DNA of 64,000 bases from Diplocarpon mali (lineage: Eukaryota; Ascomycota; Leotiomycetes; Helotiales; Drepanopezizaceae): the NCBI GenBank assembly GCA_024741835.1, contig JAENRP010000037.1, positions 124,001 through 188,000 of the forward strand, given 5' to 3'. The notes beneath the pieces were generated by a model, which saw only the letters and a list, made by a program, of their open reading frames with translations, made no database searches and was not told the DNA's origin. Positions 1 through 11,395 of the stretch are shown here, piece by piece (the stretch's first letter is position 1; each line of letters opens with the position of its first letter). The translations under genes and the position numbers were made by a program.

Positions 1-426
1 ATCTCGTTAGCATCTATGGACATAACATAGGTGCATAGGGCTTCTGGAGACTCTATTAAGCTCGATCTTGAATTTTATGAGGCCCTGAGGGTGATCTCGT
101 CTCAACTGGTACGGCGAGATAAGGCTGCAAGCCCGGGCAATATCGTCTCGTCACTGGACCCGCACGTGACACGAACTACCCCGCGATACCCCGCGATGGG
201 GTATTGAATACTCCTTGGGGTTGAACTAAGAAGCTGCCTACCCTCCAATGCCAATAGTGAAGGCTCGTTCAGACCAGTCTCTTCCCTCTATAATGGGCAT
301 CTCTCTTCCCATGTAGCTTCCGGGTCCATCAAGGATCTCATGGGTGTGTCCATGGTCTGGCACGGCGGAGTGAGAGTGGGAGTGGGAGTGGGAGTGGCTC
401 TGACCGTGTGTGTGGTTATGATCCAT
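1..426 (-). CDS. ureG: Urease accessory GTPase UreG, N-terminal exon (partial, runs off window)
   Basis: Exon 1 is 426..242 (61 codons plus 2 nt). It encodes a His-rich start with about ten alternating His-Ser pairs, then GPGSYMGREMPIIEGRDWSE and AFTIGIGG, which leads into the P-loop in fungal UreG proteins. UreG is the GTPase that, with UreD and UreF, loads nickel into apo-urease in the cytosol; the His-rich N terminus is the expected metal-binding tail. A GTAGGC donor lies at 241-236 and the intron covers the rest of the window. A GCTAAC branch-point-like motif sits at the very left edge, so the acceptor and the P-loop exon probably lie just outside. The P-loop itself is therefore not seen. 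The call rests on the N-terminal block only. Confidence 0.85.
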
Positions 427-2063
427 TGTTGCGAATGATTATTGTTGGATTCACAAGGTGTGCATACGAAGAGGGAGGGAGAATCGATTCTGTTGTTGGT
501 TGTATATTGGTTGTTGATCATCATTCTAAGAGGAGGGAGAGAGATCTAAGAGTAGTGCTGCCTGTGCCAAGGCTTTACATGTGACCATTCACGTGACTGA
601 TATTCACTCTATCCCTACAATTTTAATCAGTCGAGCTCCTCTTGACGATTTGAAAAGCCGGCGGGGTGTGTCTGGTCAAAGGTTGAAAACTGCCGCTTGT
701 CACTGTCGTTGGTGTGGTTGACCTTGGGGAGCTAATTTTGAAGAAGCTTAGCGAGACTTGGCATAGGTATTACAACCTCGTCTTCTTAGCAGAGTTAGGT
801 AATTATCTTCATCATATACCCAGGAGCCGGCTGTCTCTTGACTCTTGGTGTTAATCTAGTATTTATATTCTCTAGTGAATCCTGTGACACATGTTGTAAA
901 GCGAAGCTTAAAGGCTGTGCGAGAGAGATCACTTTCGTTGCTTAGCTGAAGATTTCGTACACCCGAAATCATGTAGTTTTTTTTACTTTTTACTATTTAT
1001 TTTATTTTATGTATTTATTTGCGCCACAACTGCCGCTGTGCAGGCTTTTGGGTCATATCTGCTTTCCATGTTGTTGTTTGTCGACATCATTCTTCGTGCG
1101 CCGTGTCTGTAGCAAATAAGCGAAACATGTCGGCTGGCTAACAACGAAATATCTCTTCGTTCTATAAGAGAGGTCTTTCTGCAAACCGATGCCTACCCAC
1201 GCGTCAACCAACTACGTGCTAACCTCTTGCGGCAACCAGAAATATTCAGCCAATTTTCATCAAGGGAAGATCACTATGCCCACGAGGATCTGCCGCGGAA
1301 GAATATTCTAGTGGAGGAGGTAGAAAGAGTCTGCCGGCTGGTATCCAAGCTAATTGGGGTCCGTAGCGGGCATCTTCGTCTTCCGGTGAGATGGATGACG
1401 ATCTGTGTAGAAAGACGGCTGGGTTGGTGGGCGCTTGGCCTGGCGAAGCGGCTATGATGAAGTTGGTATGTCAGGACCCGTGGATGTGAGTCTAGAGAGG
1501 CGAGGTATTTGTTGACCTACTCGGTTCTAATTTACCGATCCACCCTGTCGGCATACAAGTCATGTGATCAGGCGCATGACAAGTGAGGCTTGGTAGATAC
1601 TGTATCTACTCTACGCTCTCGAGGAATAGCTTCGAGAGCAAGCTTTTACACACGACTACAACACAACGTATTCGAAGAAGCGTCAACTGTGCGCACAATC
1701 ACCTAATGTGATACCAACACACCCCAATAGTCAGCGGGATTCACATCCGTTGTGCTGTATCACAGTATACTTAGTAGATGGCAGACGATCCAGCCCGGGC
1801 CAGGAAGCACAGAATCCACGCACCGCTTTCCTTGTTCCCGTCGTCTGATTGGCTTCTGTCCTGCAGTCTCCCCACAATATCTATTTTGGTAACCGATGAC
1901 CCAGCTCAGCCCCGGCCCGTCGGCTGGGAGGAGGGGAGAGTATCGGCTGGCCAATCACTGTCGGGAATTTCCTTTGGTCCGAGAAATGAGGGAGGTGGTG
2001 CGAGGTGGATCATGTGATCATGATCATGTGAGAGGGCGATGTCCCCAGGAGAGGTAGGCACGG

Positions 2064-2077
2064 TAGGGTTAGGGTTA
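2064..2077 (+). repeat. Telomere-like TAGGGTTAGGGTTA motif
   Basis: Two and a third copies of TTAGGG lie about 500 bp upstream of the acetyl-CoA synthetase start. This is far too short to be a telomere. It resembles an interstitial telo-box of the kind bound by Myb/Rap1-type factors; binding here is not shown. Confidence 0.4.
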
Positions 2078-2275
2078 ATGAGCAGATTTTCTTGTCTCTC
2101 TTTTACCTCTCATCTTTTTTCTGCATCGCTATACCTCCACTCTCCTCGCATCTTCGGCTTCTATCCTCCTCTTCCTCTGTCTCCATCTTCCATTCATCCA
2201 TTTAACCAATCTCATCCAAACCCAATTCAATCCAGCCCAGTCCCCCCGCACTCGGCTCAGTTACCCATCGATCGG

Positions 2276-2296
2276 GTGGAGCGGAGTGGGGTGGAG
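2276..2296 (+). promoter_or_regulatory. Cluster of CreA-type SYGGRG motifs upstream of acetyl-CoA synthetase
   Basis: Four overlapping or adjacent SYGGRG matches occur: GTGGAG 2276-2281, GCGGAG 2281-2286, GTGGGG 2286-2291 and GTGGAG 2291-2296. They lie about 280 bp upstream of the start codon. SYGGRG is the consensus of the carbon-catabolite repressor CreA, and acetate-utilisation genes are known CreA targets in Aspergillus. The consensus is short, so the evidence is the clustering plus the identity of the downstream gene. Confidence 0.4.
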
Positions 2297-2572
2297 CGGA
2301 AGACACCATAAAGGCTATCCTCGACCCCGCAATCCAGTGCAGTCCAGTGCACGGAGTGCTGGTAATACAGCGCCGCGCTGCTGCTCCATCCAGCTCAATT
2401 AGATCTTCCAATCTTTGCACCGACCGAATCGCAAAACCCTCCCCGAAGCACCCATCGCGAGAACCTCACCAAACCCACACAAACCTCTCGCAACCTCATC
2501 TTGATACGAAGCCTCACACCACACATCTCAAAAATCACCACGCCACACCACGCCACTCCCATCACCACAGGC

Positions 2573-5168
2573 ATGTCCGAGGGCAACGTCAAGCCCGTGA
2601 ATCCGGTCGTGGCCGAGGCCCATCAGGTCGACACCTTTCGTGAGTGCCCTGCATGGGGAGGAAGCTTGATGCGAGTTGATGGGATCTGATTTGATACCCA
2701 TGTGCCTGGCTTCGCTGCACCATCGAATATGACTGACGCCACCCAGGCCCGCCACGAAAGATGTTTGAAAGTAAGCTCCCTCAATCGACTTGAAGGACCC
2801 TATGTGGCGGCGCGGGGCAGGAGGGCAGCAGGGATACTGGATACTGGTGAAGATGAGAAGAGATATTAGATGTTAGGTGAAGATGAGGATGGAGTTGACA
2901 ATGCTGCAGAACACCCGAGTAAACCTCACCTGAGCGGTATGTCCCCTGGTCTTTTCGGCATGTCGTGAACTCTCACGGCTTACACCCCCCCTAAAGGCCT
3001 CGAGGAATACCAGACGCTCTACAAACAGTCCATCATTGAGCCCGACAAGTTCTGGGGCAAGATGGCCCGGGACCTGCTCACCTGGCAGCGTGACTTCCAG
3101 ACGGTGCACAGCGGAAGCCTCACCAACGGCGACAGTGCCTGGTTCCTCGAGGGCCAGCTCAACGCCTCATTCAACTGCGTCGACCGTCACGCCTTCAAGA
3201 ACCCCGACAAACCCGCCATCATCTACGAGGCTGACGACGCCGCCGATGGTCGCACGCTGACCTACGGCGAGCTCCTGCGCGAGGTCTGTCGGACGGCCTA
3301 CGTGCTGAAGCAGATGGGCGTTAAGAAGGGCGATACCGTCGCCATCTACCTGCCCATGATCCCCGAGGCCCTCATCGCCTTCCTGGCCTGCTCCCGCATC
3401 GGTGCCGTGCACTCGGTCGTCTTTGCCGGGTTCTCGTCGGACTCGCTCCGCGACCGCGTCAACGACGCCCAGTCCAAGGTTGTCATCACCACCGACGAGG
3501 GGAAGCGGGGCGGCAAATTGATCGGCACCAAGAAGATTGTCGACGACGCCCTTAAGCAGTGCCCCGAGGTCACGCACTGCCTCGTGTACAAGCGCACCGG
3601 CGCCGACGTCCCGTTTACCAAGGGCCGTGACTGGTGGTGGCACGAGGAGGTCGAGAAGTGGCCCTCGTACTTGGCGCCCGAGTCCATGAACTCGGAAGAC
3701 CCACTCTTCCTCCTCTACACCTCTGGGTCGACGGGCAAGCCCAAGGGGGTCATGCACTCGACCGCCGGCTACCTGCTCGGGGCTGCGGCGACGGGCAAGT
3801 ACGTGTTTGATATCCACGACTCGGACAAGTTCTTCTGCGGCGGCGATGTGGGCTGGATTACCGGCCACACGTACGTCGTCTACGCTCCGCTGCTGCTCGG
3901 GGTTGCGACGGTTGTCTTTGAAGGCACGCCGGCCTATCCCGACTTTTCGCGATACTGGGAGGTGATTGACAAGCACGAGGTCACGCAATTCTACGTCGCG
4001 CCCACGGCGCTGAGACTGCTCAAGCGAGCCGGGGACCAGCACGTCAAGGCGCAGATGAAGCACTTGCGGGTCTTGGGCTCGGTTGGCGAGCCCATCGCTG
4101 CCGAGGTCTGGAAGTGGTATTTTGAGATTGTCGGGAAGGAGGAGGCTCATGTGGTAGACGTAAGTTTGTTCTCCCTATCTCAATGGGCTCCACTCACGGG
4201 CCGTCCTCAGACATATTGGCAAACCGAGACTGGCTCCAACGTCATCACGCCCCTCGCCGGCGTAACACCTACCAAGCCCGGCAGCGCCTCCCTCCCCTTC
4301 TTTGGCATCGAACCCGCGATCATCGACCCCGTGTCGGGTGAAGAGATCCGCGGCAACGACGTCGAGGGCGTGCTGGCATTCAAGCAGCCGTGGCCCAGTA
4401 TGGCGCGGACGGTCTGGGGTGCGCACAAGCGGTACATGGATACGTATCTGAATGTTTACAAGGGGTATTATGTATGTATCTTCCTCGGAGCTCATCCGCA
4501 TCCCCCAATCCCCACCCAGGCAAACTTTCAAACTCGGCTCTGACAACACCCAGTTCACCGGCGACGGCGCCGGCCGCGATCACGAAGGCTACTACTGGAT
4601 CCGCGGACGCGTTGACGACGTTGTCAACGTCTCCGGGCACCGGCTCTCCACGGCCGAAATCGAAGCCGCCCTCATCGAGCACCCGGCTGTCGCTGAAGCG
4701 GCCGTCGTAGGTATCCATGATGAGCTGACCGGGCAAGCGGTCAACGCCTTTGTCGCCATCAAGGACGGCAACGAGATCACGGACCAACTGCGCAAAGACC
4801 TGGTGCTGCAGGTTCGGAAGAGCATTGGCCCGTTTGCGGCGCCGAAGCAGATTTTCGTCGTCCCTGACCTGCCCAAGACGCGGAGTGGCAAGATTATGAG
4901 GCGGATCCTGAGGAAGATTCTTGCGGGGGAAGAGGATCAGTTGGGCGATACTTCTACTGTGGGTTCTTTCCGTTTTGTCTCTCGATCTGCAGATATCAAT
5001 CCTGGCTGCCCTCTCCTCTTTTATTTTCTCGCTTTGATTCTCAGCTTCGATAACTCTGAGCTGTTCACATTCATCAGGGAGGCATAGCTAACGCAACCGA
5101 AACAGCTCTCCGATCCAAGTGTAGTCGATACTATAATTAAGATAGTACAGGAATCGAAGAGGAAGTAG
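2573..5168 (+). CDS. facA: Acetyl-CoA synthetase (AMP-forming)
   Basis: Activates acetate to acetyl-CoA through acetyl-AMP for acetate use and histone acetylation. Seven exons: 2573-2639, 2747-2770, 2910-2936, 2997-4159, 4211-4471, 4554-4958, 5106-5168. Together they give 669 aa, the usual family length. The tiny exons 2-3 restore the conserved [15 protein letters not shown] stretch, which supports the model. Seen motifs are the ATP-binding [11 protein letters not shown] at residues about 280-290, the TYWQTETGS loop created by the exon 4/5 junction, [10 protein letters not shown] then [14 protein letters not shown], and the C-terminal SGKIMRR with the catalytic, acetylatable Lys near 627. It is divergent from ureG and convergent with the ADAM gene. 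A CreA-like motif cluster lies upstream. The gene symbol follows Aspergillus usage (acu-5 in Neurospora). Confidence 0.97.
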
Positions 5169-6303
5169 AGATTCAGGAATGGAAGACGGAAGTGGATCAC
5201 TGGTACGGGAGCTTGTGCTGGGAATAGGCTGGGCGTTTGGAGACCTCGTGCTTACTTTGTTCTGCTCCGGCATGATATTTCCAGTCTATGTATCTTTATC
5301 AGTATACTACCTTTAAGAAATATTAGTCAATAAATGTAGTCTCGAGAAAATCATGATTTGGTTTGGATTTGGGAAGGGGGGGATTCTATTGGACGTGATG
5401 GGCCAAAGAGCGGCAAATTGAATTGATAAAGAATGGCAGAGGAGAGAGCGACAGAAGAAAAAAGCAGGAGAAGAAAGCCATGAGTATACGAGTATGAATC
5501 TGTATAGATGGTACGAGATGAAGTCCCCGCGATTGACCCCTGACGGAATGATTTGATTCTGAATCCCTTACGAATGATCGACATCAACTCTCAACCCTCG
5601 TCGTTCAATGACCACCTTCCGGTAGGGGGCAGGGCAATGTGAGCAGAGAGCTGCAAAGGGAAAGCTGGGTGTCTCTCGGAGCAGCGTAGGAGAGAAAGCT
5701 GTATGATTCATAGCGAGCCATCTACACACCACCCTTCGTCTACTTCTTGCCTCGCCAGCTCGCTCGCTCGCTCGCGCAATGCTCCAGTGCAATCCAATCT
5801 GGTCCAATCGAGTGCCGTCCGATAATCCAGTCCAATCCAATCCACCCTCATCCCATCCCATCGGAGCCGCTATGTACGAAGGAATAGCGAGCGGGTACGA
5901 GGTAGGGAAGGGAAGGTATCGCGGCCGCGAGGATTCTCGAGTGTCTCTCCCCTCCTCCTCTCCCCTCCTTCTCTCCCCTCCTTCTCTCCCCTCCTTCTCT
6001 CCCCTCCTTCTCCTGTCTCTCTCTCCTATCCATCCCCCCGTCGTTCGTCCGTGTCCCGGTACACACACACACCCACAAATTAAAGCCTCGTTCCCGTGGA
6101 GAAGAAAAAATGACCAGTACCATGCCGCTCTGCCCCTACCCAAGAGATGGATCCGAAGCCCGCAAACAATGCCCGGAAACGCCCCAACTCCCAGACGAAA
6201 GATGATGAGCAAGAAAGAAAAGAGAAGCTCCCTGGCCGCTAGAGGGCTCTCCGACGCTCGTTCCGATTAAAGAGGCTATGTACAAGTCCACATCCGTACC
6301 CGG
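5169..6303. other. Intergenic region between convergent genes
   Basis: Holds the 3' flanks of the acetyl-CoA synthetase gene and the ADAM gene. ORFs on both strands at 5.6-6.3 kb are made of pyrimidine/purine low-complexity sequence and show no protein features. Apart from the tandem repeat at 5953-6013, nothing else was recognised. Confidence 0.6.
5953..6013 (+). repeat. Pyrimidine 13-mer tandem repeat
   Basis: About four to five head-to-tail copies of CTCCCCTCCTTCT, followed by CT-rich sequence. The opposite strand is purine-only. Lies in the 3' region between convergent genes. Confidence 0.85.
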
Positions 6304-8812
6304 CTAACCGTACCGCACACTGGGCTGCCACGCCGGCGGTGGCTCCGTGGGCGGTTTCCACCTCCCATTCTCCCAGGACCCTTCCGATCCGTCATAGCCC
6401 CGACTTGAGATCGGAGATGCGCCCGCCATGCCCCACGGCGGGGTATCGGCCCACCCTGGTGGCGGGGGAGCCGCTTGCCGGGCGCGCAGCCCTTGTCTGC
6501 GTCGGTAGCTCGATACGCCGCACGACAGGAGAGCCAGGAGAGCCAGGCCCCCGAGCGTGGAGGCAAGAGCTATGACGAGCGTCTTGTTTCGAGATATCCA
6601 GCTCTTGATTTCCTTGCCGACACTGCTGCCGTGGCACTGACCGTTTTGGCATTTCCCGCCGCCGCCGCAGGAGGTGCCGTCCAGGAAGTTCTGCTGCATG
6701 GAGTAGCAGACGTGGCTCCCGAATTCGGGCGAGGCACAGGAGATCTGGCAGTCGGAGGAGTCACAGGCGTACGTGTCGTTGCTCTGGGTATAGGAGCCCA
6801 TCAGGGTCTTGCATTGGAGGTCACGGGAGGTGCATTGACCTGAGGCGCATTCCAACTTGCTGCCGCACGAGGTTCCTGGATGCGTCAGCCTTTGCACGTG
6901 GAAGCTCTGGGGGCAGACTTACCATCTGGAGCAACACTATCCCCGGGGCACGTAGACGCGCTGCCACTGCACGTCTCGGCCGGGTCGCAGGTGCCCGTGC
7001 TCTGGCGGCAGACGGTGCCGTTGGAGGCAAATTGGCAGCTGCCGGTGCAGCAGTCCTCGTTGCTAGGATCGCAGACCGCAGTGCTCTTGAACTTGCACGT
7101 GGTTGGCTCGCAGCACGCATTCGTTCCACACCCGTCCGCCCCGCCACAGTCGCAGTCTTCTCCCGACTCGACGATCCCGTTCCCGCACTGGCTTCCGGAG
7201 ATGGTCGTAATGTCCTTGTTCGCGGTGAGGCAGCTCGTCTTGACGCTGTTCCGCCCGATGGCGTTGCAAATATTCCCAATCGTACAGGGCGAGAACTTCT
7301 GAATGTTGGGTCCGGTGCTAGGATTCATGAGATACGCTCCACCCGCATCGCAGACCGAGGAGCTCAGGGGGCAGCACTGCTGAGAAGCCACCGTCTTCCC
7401 GTCATTGCAGGTTTGCGCATCACAATCATGGACGGCGCCAAAGGTATGGCCGGTCTCGTGGGCAAGGGTCTGCCACTCGTTACTCGTTCGCGCGATCACG
7501 TTGGCTCCGCTGATCGTCTCGTTTCCGGTGGAAGATGAAGAGGACTGCGACGTCGCAACACAGGCCTGTCCCAGCCATGCTAGCCCAACTTCGGATCCTG
7601 TGGCACATTTGCTGAGCAGAGTCCAGTATGCATTGGTGTCCGCACGCTCCCCTCTCCAGGCCGAGAAGAGGTTCAAGCGGTCTTGGATGGTGACCGAGTC
7701 GCTGCATCCAATATTCCATGGCGCGGTCGACGCTGCCGTCCCGGGACACACGGCATCGCTGATCGTCAAGTTCCGAATACCCAGGGTAATATTAAAGCTG
7801 TCCTCGTACTGGACCGATGCCATGTTCATCACGCTGATGATATTCGCTCGGGCGGCGGATGTCGAGTTGAAGTCGGCCGTGTATGTGCAGTCGGTCGCCA
7901 CGCCGACCAGGGCCACCTTGCGGGTATCCGGACACCCAGCGGGGTTTCCAATCGTCGAGACCAAATTGGCGCCGGCCGAGTTGCCAATCGTCTGTCCATC
8001 GATCTGCCGACCCGACAGTCTCCTGGCGAAGGTGGAGCCGAAGGTATCGACGCCCCTCGGTCCCATGCCGGCGTAGACCGGGTGGTCCGACTGCGTGTTG
8101 AACCTCAGCACGTGCGCCGAACACGAGCCATCCATTCCAAAGCCTCTCTTCAGCTCTCCATGAAGCTGGCCATCGAAAGCCGTGTACGAGTCGGCGCTGA
8201 CATCCGAGTCCCTCCACACAATCATGTACTCCTTCCCCGCATCCTCCAGCTCCGGGTCCTGGGCGTGCCTCGTCTGCATGTAATGCGTCCTCGTCTGGAC
8301 GTGGTGGTGGTCGCCATCGACTCTAAAGGCGCCCTCGAACAAGGGTTCCGCACCGTCCTGCTGCACCATGATCCTGGCCCACCCAACATTCGTCCACTCG
8401 GCTCCGGCAGAATGCTGCAGCCAGGCCTGGCCCTTAAAAACCCGATAGCGCGAGCGGTCGATCAGCTCCTCTGTCCGGATCGTCCCGTCCGGGGCGAGGT
8501 GCTGGATGGAGGCCCCGTTCTGGATCACGTCGTGGTTCGGGGCCAGCGTCAGCCGGATCCGCTGTTCGCCGCGGTGCACGTCGAAGGTGAGGTCGAATTT
8601 CGATAGGGCGTGGATCCGCTGCGAGGGCGTATTGAACCTCACATTTTCCACCGGCGATAAGTAGGTTAAGGGGTTCCTCTCTACCGAATGTGCTGTGGCC
8701 ATGCTGTCAGCAGAGGAAAGGGGTCAGTGGCCCGCCGCCTCAACGTACCATGAGAGGTAGAGAGCAGACCCGCGCCGACCCAAGCGGCGGCGATGCTCCG
8801 CAGCAGGTACAT
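6304..8812 (-). CDS. Membrane-anchored ADAM-family metalloprotease (reprolysin plus disintegrin)
   Basis: Fungal ADAM-type zinc endopeptidase acting at the cell surface. Three exons: 8812-8749, 8692-6923 and 6875-6304, giving 801 aa. Exon 1 encodes a signal peptide (MYLLRSIAAAWVGAGLL). Splicing then yields the family start AHSVERNPLTYLSPVEN. A prodomain follows. The catalytic motif HETGHTFGAVHD at about 433-444 supplies the three zinc-binding His, the Glu base and the downstream Asp of the adamalysin signature. A Cys-rich disintegrin domain follows (about 530-620, with EDCDCGG, CCEPTTC and EDCCTGSC), then a further Cys-rich part, one membrane helix at about 710-731, an RRR stop-transfer and a Pro-rich cytosolic tail of about 70 residues. 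Length and order match fungal ADM-A/ADM-B proteins; which of these it is cannot be told. The nearest upstream region is GC-rich and repetitive. Confidence 0.95.
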
Positions 8813-9007
8813 GATCGTGGAGAGGGCGCGGTGATGTGAAGAGGTCCGCCGACGGGGAGGCGATGAAGATATACGAGGCCCCCGGAACGAGTCGAGTTCG
8901 TCGTCTGGACGATCCGCACCAGCCACACCCAAGACTCGGGCCTGGGCAGCCTGCTGGCGAATCCTGACGATGCGCGGGCGGGTGATTAATCCCGACAGGG
9001 GATGTGG

Positions 9008-9008
9008 N
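9008..9008. other. Ambiguous base (N)
   Basis: A single undetermined base in the GC-rich upstream region of the ADAM gene. It marks draft-quality sequence. Confidence 0.99.
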
Positions 9009-10030
9009 GTGCTGTGCCAGCAGCCGCCAGAGAGAACGAGCGAAGATGCTGTTGCGAGGAGAGAATCTTGGACGGGTGAGAGGGTGGAGGGGGTGGAGAG
9101 AGTGGTGCGTGTCGGGAGAGATGGAGGAGTAAAGGTGATTCTTCTAGGGCGAGGAATTACCGGGGCGAGTTGGCGGCGGCGGCGGCGGCTGTAAACGAGC
9201 AGACGCCCTCGACCGGCGCTTCGACGGCCGCCGCGGCAGCGCAGCGGTTTCGACGTCCGGACGGCGACGGCGGTTGTCTCGAAAGAAGTCGACGAGTTTC
9301 TCGACTCTCCTACAGCCAGACCTCGAGGCGCGCTCCAGGTGTTGCGCGTGTCGATGGGGGGGGGATTCCGGGCGAGAAACGGCGGATCGGCCTCTTCTCT
9401 CTGCTCTGTTCTGGCGGGTGAGGGTGAAGGTGAGGGTGAGGGTGCGGGAGAGCGTCAAGCTCGGCGATTACGTAAGACCACGTGCCTCCGCAGGCCGACG
9501 CTCACGACAGCGCGTTTCTCTGGCCCGCCGGCGAGAGGTCGTTGCCGCCGTCGACAGGAGAACGGGCGTCTCCAGTCGTGCAGCGGACGCAGCCAGGTGG
9601 TCAGGGGAACGAGCCACAAGTATATCCGGCCGTCGAGGGGATTCACCTGCCCCGGCCGCCCCGTCACGGATCCCAGCTGCGTCTCACATTCAGTGCTGAA
9701 ACCTCCGCGACGCGCGAATCGCTCGATCTCTGGTCTAAATTTAGGCCTCTCTTGATCTCGCCCTGACTGGACTGGACTGGACGCCCCGGGCTCGAATACC
9801 ACCCGTCGCATGCTTCTCCAAGCACAAGAGGAGATCTATCGCTCGTCGTGGCGAAGACGAGCCGCGGCTGCTGGGTCGTCGCCCGTGAGAAGGGGGGAAT
9901 ATCCTCCGCTCGGCTCCTCTCCCATGTCAACAACTCTCCGGCAACGCGCCCCCTCCCAGTCTCCACCAAGCAGTCGGCGTCTGCTCAGGCTCGCCACCAT
10001 CCAGCCCAATCAACGGCCCATGGAGGCTGA

Positions 10031-10107
10031 TGATTGCGTGTCCTCGCCGGCCGAGCCACCAGGACGTCGAGGTTGGTGATTGCGTGTCCTCGCCGGCTGC
10101 GCCACCA
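10031..10107 (+). repeat. 31-nt imperfect direct duplication
   Basis: Copies at 10031-10061 and 10077-10107 share TGATTGCGTGTCCTCGCCGG, then C[C/T]G[A/C]GCCACCA. They are separated by 15 nt (period 46). They lie inside the GC-rich gene-free block. Confidence 0.85.
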
Positions 10108-10671
10108 CCGCGGACCATCACGTCTCTCTCCGCTCGGCCTCCGACCAGCCGAACCCAGGCCGAGCAGAGACCGAGTTTCCTCGGGCCGGAGCCGGTTTCC
10201 GGCTTACCGCAACCTGGCCACGGACGCCGAGGAGACGTCGGAGACCCTGAGCGATCGGGATCAGCCCGCACTCGGCAAGGATACCGGAAGGCTGATGCTG
10301 GCGTAGAGTTCTGGTGCCCTTCTCCCCGCTCATACTGCTCTCGGCGGTCGGTGCGAGCCTATGCCTACGATCAGATGCCGGCACAGCTCCGGTCAAACTC
10401 TGTACCGCTCCGATCACGAGAATTCCCTGCCTCGCATCGCTGACTCGACCCCGACCTGGTGCCGTGCAGGCCAAGTCTCTCGGCTGCTTCGCCCCGCTGG
10501 GAGACGATGGGGAAGACGGTACAGTGCAGCCGGCCCTGCACAGGAGTCACGAGGGGCCCGGCGGACTGCGTGTTGGGCCCTGTGTGCGGCGCGGTGCGGT
10601 GCCCCGAGGCCTGGCGACGCGCGGCGGCGGAGCATGATGTACCTGTCGCGCATCATAGCCCCCCTCTCGGA

Positions 10672-10757
10672 AGACAGGGAAGAGGGAAGAGGGGAGAGTG
10701 AAGAGGGGAGAGTGAAGAGGGGAGAGGGGAGAGGGGAGAGGGGAGAGGGAAGAGGGA
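10672..10757 (+). repeat. Purine-only minisatellite with G-quadruplex motif
   Basis: Tandem GAAGAGGGGAGAGT units pass into (GGGGAGA)n. G-runs at 10719-10722, 10726-10729, 10733-10736, 10740-10743 and 10747-10749 are separated by AGA, which satisfies the canonical four-run quadruplex pattern. The tract lies about 1.9 kb upstream of the ADAM start. Confidence 0.85.
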
Positions 10758-10871
10758 AGCCTCAGAGTAGGCCCTAGAATGCCCGGAATCGGGGTCTCTC
10801 TCTCTCTCCTCCAGCTGGCTCCGTGACCGTCGACGCGGCCGAGCCGAGCAGAGCGCAACAAAACAAAGCAC

Positions 10872-10920
10872 CGCAGAGCCCAGTAGAGCCCAGCAGAGCC
10901 CAGCAGAGCCCAGCAGAGCG
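10872..10920 (+). repeat. 10-mer tandem repeat (AGAGCCCAGC)n
   Basis: Nearly five copies of a 10-nt unit with one G-to-T difference in the second copy. Non-coding by all signs. Confidence 0.85.
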
Positions 10921-11145
10921 CGACTCAGCACCTGCTACTTCCACCGCCGATTCGCCCTCGAAACTCGGTGGCAACGCCGGGCATCTCGGCTCGTTGTTTC
11001 GAGAGGAACAACACTGCATCTGGAGCTGGAGCTGGAGCTGGATCGCCGACGGCGTGCGGATGGAAGCTGGGCCGCGCTATGCTGCTCTGCATCTCTCACT
11101 GCACAGAGCCGCAGAGCCCCGAGCTTATAATAATATACGTTAAGG

Positions 11146-11395
11146 CGAGAATCGAAAACACGCTTGCGTGCTCTGTAAAAGTAGTCCTATAGATGCTCAG
11201 GGTTATATATTATATATAATATATGATTAGAATCAATACGCTTGTGTGCTCTATATCAATAGACCTAGAGAAATTCAGCTTATACTTTGTAATATATGAC
11301 TAGAATCGAAAACACGCTTACTTTTACTGTAAAAAACTTGCAAAGCCTTAAGCTTATAGTATCATAATATATTGCTAGAATCGAGAAAACACACC
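11146..11395 (+). repeat. AT-rich degenerate tandem repeat, period about 75-80 nt
   Basis: The core TAGAATCGAAAACACGCTT recurs at 11148, 11228 (diverged), 11301 and 11376 (diverged). Between cores lie TATATAATATAT-type stretches and CTCTGTA or ACTGTAAAA boxes. Most differences between copies are transitions. Confidence 0.75.

Larger units (their letters stand above)
427..2572. other. Divergent intergenic region between ureG and the acetyl-CoA synthetase gene
   Basis: About 2.1 kb separates two divergently transcribed genes, so it holds both promoters. An AT-rich stretch with T/A runs lies around 970-1020. CT-rich stretches at about 2090-2260 are typical of fungal leader and promoter regions. 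Short ORFs here have no recognisable composition or motif. No RNA gene or transposon was recognised. Confidence 0.7.

Noticed and set aside
1227..1457. 76-codon plus-strand ORF in the ureG/acetyl-CoA synthetase spacer
   Set aside because: No motif, no splice support, ordinary chance length.
2064..2077. True telomere or chromosome end
   Set aside because: Only about two repeat copies, embedded between housekeeping genes.
3167..4150. 327-codon minus-strand ORF opposite the acetyl-CoA synthetase gene
   Set aside because: It is the antisense shadow of a strongly conserved GC-rich exon; composition is Arg/Gly/Val-rich and no motif is visible.
5568..6270. Overlapping 163- and 214-codon ORFs on both strands
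   Set aside because: They are built on the pyrimidine 13-mer repeat and low-complexity sequence between convergent genes.
7032..8606. Long plus-strand ORFs opposite the ADAM gene (up to 307 codons)
   Set aside because: They overlap the ADAM catalytic exon entirely; antisense shadow.
9144..10861. Many 80-140-codon ORFs on both strands
   Set aside because: GC-rich DNA lacks stop codons by chance; all are Arg/Ser/Pro/Gly-rich, overlap each other and lack motifs or splice context.
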